The translations under genes were made by a program, and so were the position numbers. Positions 6,656-13,741 of a stretch of 13,741 nucleotides of DNA are shown here, one piece after another. The notes under the pieces were generated by a model. That model was not told where the DNA came from. It saw only the letters and a list, made by a program, of their open reading frames with translations, and searched no databases. Numbering within the stretch: position 1 is the first letter of the stretch; every line of letters starts with the position of its first letter. Origin of the DNA: Planctomycetaceae bacterium (GTDB lineage: Bacteria > Planctomycetota > Planctomycetia > Pirellulales > Thermoguttaceae); assembly GCA_031278315.1 (NCBI GenBank), contig JAITKS010000302.1, positions 1 to 13,741 of the forward strand, written 5' to 3'.

Positions 6656-6682
6656 TTTAATAAATCGGGATGTATTTAATAA
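6641..6682 (+). repeat. Partial direct duplication of the tRNA-Arg 3' end
   Basis: The tRNA 3' end with its flank, atcgggcggg-gtgtatttaataa (6641-6663), is followed at once by atcggg-atgtatttaataa (6664-6682). The second copy lacks four bases of the first. Partial copies of tRNA 3' ends are what integrases leave as attachment sites, but here the copy is immediately adjacent and no integrase is visible, so local slippage is the simpler reading. Confidence 0.7.
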
Positions 6683-6687
6683 CTATA

Positions 6688-6723
6688 GAGACACAAGGTA
6701 TTGAGTCTCGGCAGAATTTTTTT
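6688..6723 (+). terminator. Candidate terminator downstream of tRNA-Arg
   Basis: GAGAC (6688-6692) and GTCTC (6705-6709) form a short stem with a 12-base loop. A run of seven T (6717-6723) follows after seven bases. The stem is short and the T-run not immediately adjacent, so this is a weak call supported mainly by its position 32 bases after the tRNA. Confidence 0.35.
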
Positions 6724-6752
6724 GTTTGTTACGTTTTTTGTTACAATAAATA

Positions 6753-9563
6753 ATGATTACCCGCATTTCTTATTTAACAATGAAATTTATAATTTACAAT
6801 TTGATAATTTTTTTCAGTTTGATTTTTATTTTTTTCGATTACAACAAAAATTATTTCGATATTTGTCAATTCGTATTTGCTGAAAATAATGATAACTTGC
6901 TTGTCAACGAAACATTTGAAAAAGATTTACACGGCTGGTTAGCAGAACGTTCAGCACGAATTTACACAAATGATAACATGTTGCGAATCGATACACTCAA
7001 AACTAATTCAGCCGAAAATGATCCTGTAATCAGCAAAAGTTATAACGTTGTTGGAAGTCAAATACGTTTAATAATCGAAATACAAACATTGACTACTTCC
7101 GATCTTGTTGTCAATTGGACAACTAAAGAATCCCCCACACGCGATGATAACAAAAAAATTATCCAAAAACTCAATCCCGACGGCGAATGGCATAAAATAG
7201 GTTTTTTTCTTCCGGTTGACGATATGCTCGAAACCGTTTCTATCAGATTCACAAGCACATCTGGAATGTGGGCGATTCGTTCAATATCACTTTACGGACA
7301 CCGTACTCACCCAATCCGCTTACAAAAAATTTCACAATTTCGGCAAAAAAATCCCGACGGAACGGAACGTGATATGCTCCGTTATTCTATCCGTAACAAT
7401 GCACCTTTTGCGATAAAATTTCTTGTCGAACAACCTCAAGGTGTCGATGAACAAATGGTTACTCTTTCGCGTAACCAAACAATTGATTTCGGCGTACCAA
7501 TCAAAAAGAATGGTAATCTCGCCGCAGTTAAATTAGTTTTAAGAACAAACGATCCGGCAATTTCCGATTGGTTTCCCCGAACTGTATTTCCTGCATTCTT
7601 GTACGATCCGCAACCAGAAACAAATTGGATTACAACAAAACTCGGTAAATATATATTTGAAATCTCCCCCGATGCACGAATCGCCCGTATATCTCAAAAT
7701 AACGAAGTAGTTGCAATAATCGCCCCAATCGCACATCACAACGGAATTATCCCCGATTTCAAACAAAAAAAAGAACCCGAAATAATAAACGCAACAAATA
7801 TAATAAACGTTACAAAAAATAATCAACATAATATTCGACACAATATCTCCGCCGCCGCAGATAATGTTTATTCAGAAAAAACTCAAATCAGTTTCAGCTC
7901 ACCTGCCGCCGATTTGGATATTTCAATTATTAACGAAACAATAAAATTCAAAATCATAAGTAAACAAAATATACAAGATAAAAAATCATCCAATGAAACC
8001 ATTATCGAACCGCTTGAAGGTCCCGTTGTTCGTCTTTTAGGCAAGTTGAATAGCGGCTTGTTACCGGGAATTGAATTTCTTGAATCCGGTGATATTAGCT
8101 CATCTGCGATTGATATCAAGCCGCCTTATAATTATCGCGGCAAACCTAATCCGATATGGTTGACAATGCAAATGGCAACTCTTGCAACAGACAAAATCGC
8201 CGCAACATTGACTTGGAATAACACTACATTACAACCGGCATTTCACTCGCCTAACATGGTCGATTACACGTCTGATCATCGTATGTCTCTTATAGGTACG
8301 GTAATTGATGCCGAGTTGCAAATCTTGCCTACAATTGACTTAAAATCGAAAGAATCAGCTGCAATTCGCAGCTTGCGGAATTACTTGAAAAATCGTGAAT
8401 TACCTGATCCTCCGCAATCACCGCGCAACTCATCTGAACAACTTAAACTTTGTCTAACAGGTATTCGCGGCGCAATCCAATCAGCCGACGGCGCAGCATG
8501 GGGATATGCAACCGACCCCGCATGGAAACGCCGCCCCTACGCCGATATGATCTCAACAATCGCACGTTTAACAACACGAACTCCGCAAATTAAAGAAATC
8601 GAATCAGGCGGCGCAGATATAGCAAACGATGCAATTTACTTTTTGACAGAAAATATAGAACAATGGAAAACAACTAGAGAAAATTCAATTAAATCAATTA
8701 CAGCTTTACGTAATCCGGACGGATCATATCTTTTCCGATCGCGTTTTCCAGAAGTAGAATCCGCAGCAACTTCATACGGATTGACCGCAATACGTGTACT
8801 CGAAATTATGGAATATGTTCGATACACGGGCAACAAACAATTATTCGAATCGGTAAAAGAATCGCTTGAATTTTTAATCAAATGTGAAGTACCTCGAGGC
8901 GGATTTTATCAGGATTCGCCGCTGCACACTCCCGATATACTGACCGCCGCAACATTGACTTGGCTATTCGTTTGGGCGTATGAATACTCAAATGAACAAC
9001 GTTATCTCGAAGCTGCTAATCGATTCGCAATTAGCGGTTTACCGTTTGTATATCAATGGTCAAATAGAGATACAATGCTTTACGTTACTATTCCGAAATT
9101 AGGCGGAAATTCTCGCGGAACTCCGTTATGGTTTGGAGTTTCACAACCAAGAACAGGAATAATTTATGCTTATGCGTTAGCAATATTATCTATTTATGAC
9201 AAGTCGATTGATTGGCTGAAAATCGCAACCGGAATTTTACACGCAACAGAAAAAATGCAATTCACAAACGGTAATAATATCGGATGTTTACCGGACATGT
9301 TCAATATCGATTCGCAACACGGAAGCACAACAGGAATAAATCCTGTTGCTATTGCAATTTTAAGATTGACAATCGAACAAAAACCAGGAACACTTTTTAT
9401 ACTAATTGATCACGGCGACCGTTATGTTTCGCCGTTTCCGTTAAAAACAACCAAACGCGGAATCGAAGCCGCAAATGTACCGCCGGAACAATTTTTTCAA
9501 ATCCTCTGTAACGGCGGCAGAATAATAAACGCCAGAGGAAACGGCTTAATTACAATAGATTAA
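6753..9563 (+). CDS. Large secreted protein: N-terminal beta-sandwich-like region, C-terminal alpha/alpha-toroid-like region
   Basis: A 936-aa exported protein. A hydrophobic segment at about residues 12-28 and the VFA-E boundary (41-44) suggest an unusually long signal peptide. An alternative ATG at codon 10 (6780, MKFIIYNL) would give a more ordinary one; neither start has a Shine-Dalgarno sequence. Residues 48-181 (NLLVNETFEKDLHGWLAE, then GEWHKIGFFLP and MWAIRSISLYG) look like a carbohydrate-binding-type beta-sandwich. Residues 185-530 are mostly beta, with an Asn-rich low-complexity stretch at 345-372. Residues 565-875 are helical with Trp/Tyr/Gly-rich turns (DGSYLFRSRFPEVESAATSYG, GGFYQDSPLHTPDILTAATLTW), as in six-hairpin glycosidases, polysaccharide lyases and cyclase-type toroids. 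A role in binding or processing an extracellular glycan is possible, but I see no assignable catalytic residues and do not recognise the family. Confidence 0.82.
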   Translation: MITRISYLTMKFIIYNLIIFFSLIFIFFDYNKNYFDICQFVFAENNDNLLVNETFEKDLHGWLAERSARIYTNDNMLRIDTLKTNSAENDPVISKSYNVVGSQIRLIIEIQTLTTSDLVVNWTTKESPTRDDNKKIIQKLNPDGEWHKIGFFLPVDDMLETVSIRFTSTSGMWAIRSISLYGHRTHPIRLQKISQFRQKNPDGTERDMLRYSIRNNAPFAIKFLVEQPQGVDEQMVTLSRNQTIDFGVPIKKNGNLAAVKLVLRTNDPAISDWFPRTVFPAFLYDPQPETNWITTKLGKYIFEISPDARIARISQNNEVVAIIAPIAHHNGIIPDFKQKKEPEIINATNIINVTKNNQHNIRHNISAAADNVYSEKTQISFSSPAADLDISIINETIKFKIISKQNIQDKKSSNETIIEPLEGPVVRLLGKLNSGLLPGIEFLESGDISSSAIDIKPPYNYRGKPNPIWLTMQMATLATDKIAATLTWNNTTLQPAFHSPNMVDYTSDHRMSLIGTVIDAELQILPTIDLKSKESAAIRSLRNYLKNRELPDPPQSPRNSSEQLKLCLTGIRGAIQSADGAAWGYATDPAWKRRPYADMISTIARLTTRTPQIKEIESGGADIANDAIYFLTENIEQWKTTRENSIKSITALRNPDGSYLFRSRFPEVESAATSYGLTAIRVLEIMEYVRYTGNKQLFESVKESLEFLIKCEVPRGGFYQDSPLHTPDILTAATLTWLFVWAYEYSNEQRYLEAANRFAISGLPFVYQWSNRDTMLYVTIPKLGGNSRGTPLWFGVSQPRTGIIYAYALAILSIYDKSIDWLKIATGILHATEKMQFTNGNNIGCLPDMFNIDSQHGSTTGINPVAIAILRLTIEQKPGTLFILIDHGDRYVSPFPLKTTKRGIEAANVPPEQFFQILCNGGRIINARGNGLITID

Positions 9564-9776
9564 ATAACTCAAAAAAATTTAAAATTTAAAATTTAAGATT
9601 TAAGATTTAAGCCGAAATATAAGACATCGGTAGAATATTTGTTTTCAACCTTTTTTGGTGAATCGTTTAGTTAAGAAAAATAAGATTCGTGAAAAAAGAA
9701 TTTAAAACATTTGAAAAATTTTCACAGATATATTACACCGAAATTAAATCTCAAATCTCAAATATTGAATCTTAAA
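9564..9776. other. AT-rich convergent intergenic gap with 7/8-bp repeats
   Basis: 213 bases between the converging stop codons. A run of aaaatttaa and atttaag units occupies about 9577-9611. The phrase cacagatatattac (9722-9735) also occurs at 578-591. No clear hairpin-plus-T terminator is visible for either gene. Confidence 0.55.
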
Positions 9777-12707
9777 TTATTCCATAATAATAACAGAGCT
9801 TTCTGTCAGAATATCAAATAGCTCTTCAATGTTTTCTTGTGAAACACCTAGTGATTCTGGTGTAATTTGCCGTCCTAATCCGTTTAGCATAATTCCATTA
9901 TTTAACTTTAAGATTTTTGTAGTTCTTGAAATTAATTTACTTTGCACAATAAATTCACCTCTAACCGTTAAAATATTTCGACCGATTGCTACGGGAAATC
10001 TACCTGCATACACGCCGCCTAATAATAAAGTCAATTCGCCTCGCGCTGTGTTTATTTTTGCGTCAAATTGTCCGTGTACTACTTTCAGCTCACTATTGAT
10101 CACCAAATTTTCCGGCAACTTCAATCCGTTAATTTTAGATAATAACACCGGTGAAATACTAAATTTCTGTGCGATAGATTCAATTGTATCACCCGATTTG
10201 ACAACATAAGCCGGTTCAAGTACATGATACTTCGACGAATATATTAACTCTAACGCAATACGATCCAAAGCCGATGCTAAATAATCACGCTCGCCGCCGC
10301 TTAAATCGCTTTGATCATAAAATTTACTCAACTGAACAAATGCAATATGCATCTTGGAATGTTCTTTCGTTCCGTATTCTCTCAACTGTTCATTAACAAA
10401 TCGAACTACCAATTCACGAATATTCTGATTCGATAAATTATTATCTGACTTATTACCCGCTAAAATATTTCCCGCCGAATCCGCCGCAACTAATACAGGA
10501 TGCGGCACTACCGGCGGTGAAACAAACGGAATCGCCGATAATTCCGTCGAATCGCTAACACTTGTAACGTTAAATTTCTTCTCATCATTTTCACCCTTTT
10601 CATAATTTCTTACATTCTCGTTGACATGATCCGCATTGTTTTGATTCCGATTGAATTGATTGCCGATCGAATTAGCCGAATTAGCCGGATTATTTGTTTT
10701 GTTCAATCCGATAAAAACATGATTATCAATCAACTCATGTCCCGAAGTTGCAACCACTCCGCTTTCACCAACAGACGAATTATTATTAGACAACTCGTCC
10801 GCTCGTACCTGATTTGTCAAACTGCCCGACGCATGCGAACTCGACTCAACTTTTGAATTAACCAGAAAAATTCCATTATCAGAATTATCTGTTTTAGGAA
10901 CAAACGCTCCCGTATTATTATCCGGAAAAATATTTGACGAAATCGAATTATAGCTCGGACTAAAATTGTTTATGCTTGGTATTTCATTAACAAAGGCGAC
11001 ACGCGGTGCTAAATCTCCTGTTGCGTTTTGTGTTGGTTTTAGTACAGCTTCGTTGTTTTGTTTTGTTTTGGCTAGATAGTCTCCCCATAAATTCAACATA
11101 TCGTTTGATACAGTTGACGATTTGACGTTTTCAGAACTAGACGCAACTGTTTCAGATGTGACTTTATTTTGTGTGCGAAGATATCTGTTATTCGTGTCGG
11201 CAGTGTAATTATCTTGATTGATAAATTTAATTTTCGGTTCGATAACAAGCGGCAACGGCTTAATCAAATTCACGCCGACAGATCGATTGTCATCCGCCTG
11301 ATTCTGATTCAAACTTTGATTTTGATTTTGATTTTGATTTGGCAACGACGTTACATCAGACGAAAATTCAGATTGTTGTGATGCCGTTTTGATTGTTACA
11401 TTATCAGAGTCAGAGTTATATGTATTGATTTGTTTTTGGGGAGATGTTGTTTGGGAAGATGTTGTTTGGGGAAATGAAACAGTAAACGGTACGGCAGAGG
11501 AATAATAATTTGGATCATTAGAAGGGATTATCGATTCTGTAGTTGTTGATGTTGGAGTAAATAAATTTGAACTTGTGTTTGAATTTGAATTTGAGTTTGC
11601 AGTATTGATCGATTCAATAGATTCTATATTTTTTGATTCGTTGTTATTAGTTTTATTTTCGTCTCGTAAACCAGTATGAACAAATTGCGGTGCGGCGGGT
11701 GCTATCGGCACAGGTTGAATTAACGTTTGGTTGTTATGAGGTTGCGGCGAGTTGAATGGCGAGGAACTTAAATTTGATGAATGTGATGTAGGTGAATAAG
11801 TTGATACAGGTGAGTTTTGCAATGTTGAGTTTGGTGTTTCGGTAATTTCAAAAGGAAATACAGGAGTTTGAGTCGGCAAGTTAGTTGTTGGTTGAAGTTG
11901 AAATGGAGTAGGAATTGAATTCGAATTTGAATTTGAAGTCGCAGTCGGAATTGTAACAGGAGCTGAATTTGCTGCCGGAATTGGCGCAATTGTTGGAATC
12001 GGAATTGTTGGAATTGTTGGAGTAATTGGCTGATTGTAAAGAGTTTTTGTTGGACTAGTGTCGTTTGTTGGAATCGGTTGGACAATAGCATTGGGAACTG
12101 CAATTGGCGGAGCATTTTGTTGAGAGCCGTAAGGATAACTTGGAGCAATAAACTCTGATTCTTTTTTTGGAACTAAAGCAGTAAGCGGCGGATTTGATAA
12201 CGTTGCCGGTAATGGCGGCGATAAGTTTGATTGCGGCGTTGAGTTTGAATCATTTTCTTGTTCAGCGTTCCAGATAGGTGCAGAGTTATATTCGTTTCCG
12301 TTTGAAAACGGACTGGTATGATGTTGAAATGTTGATTCTGATAAAGCATTGAATGGCGGAGCTTCCGAATCAGCTGTAGAATTTGAGTTGACATTATCAT
12401 TATTTCCGAATGCGGGAGCAACTTCTAAACGAGTTGGCTGCGTGCTGCCGAAATGAGACGGAGGTAATTGCGACTGCGTATTTTCGACAATATTTAGTGG
12501 AATATTTTCGAATAGTGATGAAGTCCCGTTTTCAGACGCTTGACCATTTCCAGTAATGTTAATTCCATATTTATCGCGTAGATAAGAGATATCGTCTACA
12601 GGAATATCGAGTACCGGCAGCGGCTTGAGAAGTTTGTAAGTACCGAATAGAGCTAAACAAGCTACAATCGTTATGACAAAAATTTTTGCAATTTTTCGAA
12701 TTTTCAC
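9777..12707 (-). CDS. Membrane-anchored LysM protein with degenerate L,D-transpeptidase-like C-terminus
   Basis: A 976-aa protein. Residues 1-27 are a basic start (MKIRKIAK) and one hydrophobic helix, so it is anchored in the membrane or has an uncleaved signal. Residues about 50-760 are a very long, disordered linker rich in Ser, Asn, Pro, Gln and Thr, with repeats such as NQNQNQNQ and SNSNSNS. A short helical region (763-828) precedes a LysM domain at 833-877 (YVVKSGDTIESIAQKFSIS, then LLSKINGL), which binds peptidoglycan-type glycans. Residues 880-975 follow the L,D-transpeptidase (YkuD) pattern: ELTLLLGGVYAGRFPVAIG, then EFIVQSKL and NIEELFDILTESSVIIM. The catalytic signature S/R-H/x-G-C-I-R and upstream His-Gly are absent; the matching stretch reads TPESLGVSQ. 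It is thus probably a non-catalytic cell-wall-binding protein. Translation starts at GTG (12705-12707) behind a good ribosome binding site. Confidence 0.88.
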   Translation of the reverse strand: MKIRKIAKIFVITIVACLALFGTYKLLKPLPVLDIPVDDISYLRDKYGINITGNGQASENGTSSLFENIPLNIVENTQSQLPPSHFGSTQPTRLEVAPAFGNNDNVNSNSTADSEAPPFNALSESTFQHHTSPFSNGNEYNSAPIWNAEQENDSNSTPQSNLSPPLPATLSNPPLTALVPKKESEFIAPSYPYGSQQNAPPIAVPNAIVQPIPTNDTSPTKTLYNQPITPTIPTIPIPTIAPIPAANSAPVTIPTATSNSNSNSIPTPFQLQPTTNLPTQTPVFPFEITETPNSTLQNSPVSTYSPTSHSSNLSSSPFNSPQPHNNQTLIQPVPIAPAAPQFVHTGLRDENKTNNNESKNIESIESINTANSNSNSNTSSNLFTPTSTTTESIIPSNDPNYYSSAVPFTVSFPQTTSSQTTSPQKQINTYNSDSDNVTIKTASQQSEFSSDVTSLPNQNQNQNQSLNQNQADDNRSVGVNLIKPLPLVIEPKIKFINQDNYTADTNNRYLRTQNKVTSETVASSSENVKSSTVSNDMLNLWGDYLAKTKQNNEAVLKPTQNATGDLAPRVAFVNEIPSINNFSPSYNSISSNIFPDNNTGAFVPKTDNSDNGIFLVNSKVESSSHASGSLTNQVRADELSNNNSSVGESGVVATSGHELIDNHVFIGLNKTNNPANSANSIGNQFNRNQNNADHVNENVRNYEKGENDEKKFNVTSVSDSTELSAIPFVSPPVVPHPVLVAADSAGNILAGNKSDNNLSNQNIRELVVRFVNEQLREYGTKEHSKMHIAFVQLSKFYDQSDLSGGERDYLASALDRIALELIYSSKYHVLEPAYVVKSGDTIESIAQKFSISPVLLSKINGLKLPENLVINSELKVVHGQFDAKINTARGELTLLLGGVYAGRFPVAIGRNILTVRGEFIVQSKLISRTTKILKLNNGIMLNGLGRQITPESLGVSQENIEELFDILTESSVIIME
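11315..11338 (-). repeat. Hexanucleotide tandem repeat encoding N-Q in the linker
   Basis: TTTGAT is repeated four times without mismatch on the plus strand, giving the NQNQNQNQ segment near residues 457-464. Similar short in-frame repeats encode the SNSNSN segments (near 11585 and 11920). Length variation by slippage would preserve the frame. Confidence 0.8.
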
Positions 12708-12710
12708 GAT

Positions 12711-12717
12711 CTTTCCT
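12711..12717 (-). promoter_or_regulatory. Ribosome binding site deciding a GTG start
   Basis: On the minus strand AAGGAAAG stands with its AGGA core (12714-12717) six bases before GTG (12705-12707). No in-frame ATG occurs near the N-terminus, so the GTG is the start; the next Met in frame is far downstream. Confidence 0.75.
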
Positions 12718-13140
12718 TTTTCTTTTTTGTTTCGGGTATAAAATAATTGCTGTTCGATACGGTTATATGTTTGTGATATTGAATATTGAATATTGGATAT
12801 ACAAATTTATTATTGGAATTTGTCAATTAGTAACTTAAAAATTATTTTATCTTACTTCTAAAAAATTTTTTTAGATAGAATTAACAAAATTTTCAGAATT
12901 GACAAATTAAAATAATTGGTTCTTTTTATTCACGAATTTACATAAATTTACACAAATTTTCGCGAAAGAAAAAAATGATCATTTACGAAAATCCATGAAA
13001 AAAAATCGCTTGTAGAAATTGCCTTTTTGTTAATATTTCAAATGTAAAGTTTGAAACGAGTCTGTAATTTTAGTGCAACTTCTCGTATGAACAGTTGTAA
13101 ACTGACATTGGTAATATACATATCGTACTATGAAATTCGG

Positions 13141-13167
13141 TGATATAAGTGATATAGTTGATATAAT
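13141..13167. repeat. 9-bp tandem repeat, three units
   Basis: tgatataag, tgatatagt and tgatataat follow one another (13141-13149, 13150-13158, 13159-13167). Short AT-rich repeat with no evident function. Confidence 0.65.
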
Positions 13168-13570
13168 AGTGTAAAATCCTGCTTTACAATGAGTTTTCCA
13201 ATATGTAAGCGGGTTTTGATAAATACGTTGTTGTATTGTTGAATTTCATTGTTTGACGTGTATATTTAATCTATTGATTACCATCATTCCGATATTTGTG
13301 AATGATACAAAAATGATCGGGTTTGTTTCCAGATCAATTTTGAAAAAATATGACAAAAAACACAAAAAGTTAGAAAAAAATTTTTTTTGCTATGGTTTTT
13401 CCGAATTTTCCCAATGTAGGGAGGTAATTAGGTTAATATACGCATAATAATATGAGCATCGGAGATATACAAATCGGACTATAAATCAGAGAAGAATTGT
13501 ATGTTTGTAAACCATGATAGAAAGTGAAAAGTCAATTAACAATAACAATTAATTTTAATTCGATACTAAA

Positions 13571-13741
13571 ATGAAAAAATTACCAATTGGAATCCAAACC
13601 TTCGACGAAATCCGCGAAGAGAATTACTTGTATGTCGATAAAACGGAGTATATTCACCGAATTGTTACAACAGGAAAAGTTTATTTTCTTTCGCGTCCTC
13701 GCCGTTTCGGAAAATCGTTGACATTGAGTACACTTGACGCA
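13571..13741 (+). CDS. AAA-ATPase-like / DUF1703-type protein, N-terminal fragment
   Basis: 57 codons are present before the window ends. The N-terminus MKKLPIGIQTFDEIREENYL then YVDKT is the hallmark opening of the AAA-ATPase-like family, often annotated as ATP-binding protein with a C-terminal PD-(D/E)XK nuclease-like (DUF1703) domain. The Walker A-like segment FLSRPRRFGKSLTLSTL (about residues 38-54) contains the nucleotide-binding GKS. These proteins occur in large paralogous sets in Bacteroidota and other anaerobes; their function is unsettled and a nuclease-ATPase role is inferred from the domains. The family is typically about 500-600 aa, so most of the gene is outside. No Shine-Dalgarno sequence precedes the ATG, but the match begins at this Met, which supports the start. 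Confidence 0.92.
   Translation, partial: MKKLPIGIQTFDEIREENYLYVDKTEYIHRIVTTGKVYFLSRPRRFGKSLTLSTLDA

Larger units (their letters stand above)
6161..6752. other. Divergent intergenic region containing one tRNA gene
   Basis: About 590 bases between the divergent starts at 6160 (-) and 6753 (+). Apart from the tRNA (6582-6655), it holds a poly-C tract, a 13-bp tandem repeat, a double-hairpin element bounded by inverted repeats, and a candidate terminator after the tRNA. No protein-coding ORF is convincing. No consensus promoter could be assigned with confidence to either flanking gene. Confidence 0.7.
12708..13570. other. Long AT-rich non-coding region upstream of two divergent genes
   Basis: About 860 bases. 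Visible structure: short gaatatt repeats near 12780-12800; a near-perfect A/T palindrome TCTAAAAAA-TTTTTTTAGA (12857-12875); acgaattt/acaaatttt-type repeats (12931-12960); and a 9-bp tandem triplet (13141-13167). The only sizeable ORF (13253-13447) starts with TTG, has no ribosome binding site and resembles no protein family, so I treat the stretch as non-coding. Promoters for the LysM gene (-) and the last gene (+) presumably lie here but could not be assigned. Confidence 0.6.

Noticed and set aside
9829..10209. 126-codon plus-strand ORF
   Set aside because: It lies wholly opposite the conserved LysM/transpeptidase-like domain, which explains the open frame.
11768..12148. 126-codon minus-strand ORF rich in Leu and Gln
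   Set aside because: It is a shifted-frame shadow of the low-complexity linker of the LysM protein; the composition follows from the repeats.
12857..12875. A/T palindrome as a terminator or operator
   Set aside because: It consists only of an A-run and T-run with three extra pairs, common in AT-rich DNA, and it lies upstream of, not after, the neighbouring genes.
13253..13447. 64-codon plus-strand ORF in the right-hand intergenic region
   Set aside because: It starts with TTG, has no ribosome binding site, lies in AT-rich repeat-like DNA and its translation resembles no known protein.

Overview
The window reads as an AT-rich chromosomal segment of a member of the Planctomycetota. The clearest marker is the gene end at positions 1-189, which carries the H-X9-DG motif of the DUF1559 pseudopilin-like family that planctomycetes hold in many copies. 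Also consistent are a LysM protein with a degenerate L,D-transpeptidase-like C-terminus, several very large secreted proteins of no known function, and long repeat-rich intergenic stretches. The last gene begins an AAA-ATPase-like/DUF1703-type protein, a family common in anaerobic and gut bacteria. A host- or sediment-associated anaerobic planctomycete is therefore plausible, but this is inference.

Layout, left to right. 1-189: 3' end of a DUF1559 protein. 190-1045: non-coding stretch full of small palindromes and tandem repeats, including a 63-nt two-tier hairpin upstream of the next gene. 1046-3112 (+): complete methyl-accepting chemotaxis protein. 3113-3337: intergenic region between convergent genes, with a perfect 17-bp inverted repeat and a 12/13-bp tandem array that runs into the next gene's stop codon. 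3338-6160 (-): 940-aa secreted, helical, TPR-like protein. 6161-6752: divergent intergenic region with a 14-C homopolymer, a 13-bp tandem repeat, a hairpin element bounded by inverted repeats, and a tRNA-Arg(ACG) gene with a partial duplication of its 3' end. 6753-9563 (+): 936-aa secreted protein that looks like a beta-sandwich followed by an alpha/alpha-toroid-like C-terminal half. 9564-9776: short AT-rich convergent gap. 9777-12707 (-): 976-aa membrane-anchored protein with a roughly 700-residue disordered linker, a LysM domain and a catalytically degenerate L,D-transpeptidase-like end. 12708-13570: AT-rich non-coding region. 13571-13741 (+): 5' end of the AAA-ATPase-like gene.

There is no obvious multi-gene operon: neighbours alternate strand and are separated by large gaps. 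Most complete genes are membrane or exported proteins, so the segment is dominated by the cell envelope and sensing. The two large proteins at 3338-6160 and 6753-9563 are divergent and both exported, but the tRNA lies between them and a functional link is only a possibility. The most interesting items are the pseudo-enzyme LysM protein, the poly-C tract upstream of the TPR-like gene, the related 12-bp repeats at both ends of that gene, and the inverted-repeat elements between genes. I see no transposase, integrase, CRISPR array or recognisable defence system.
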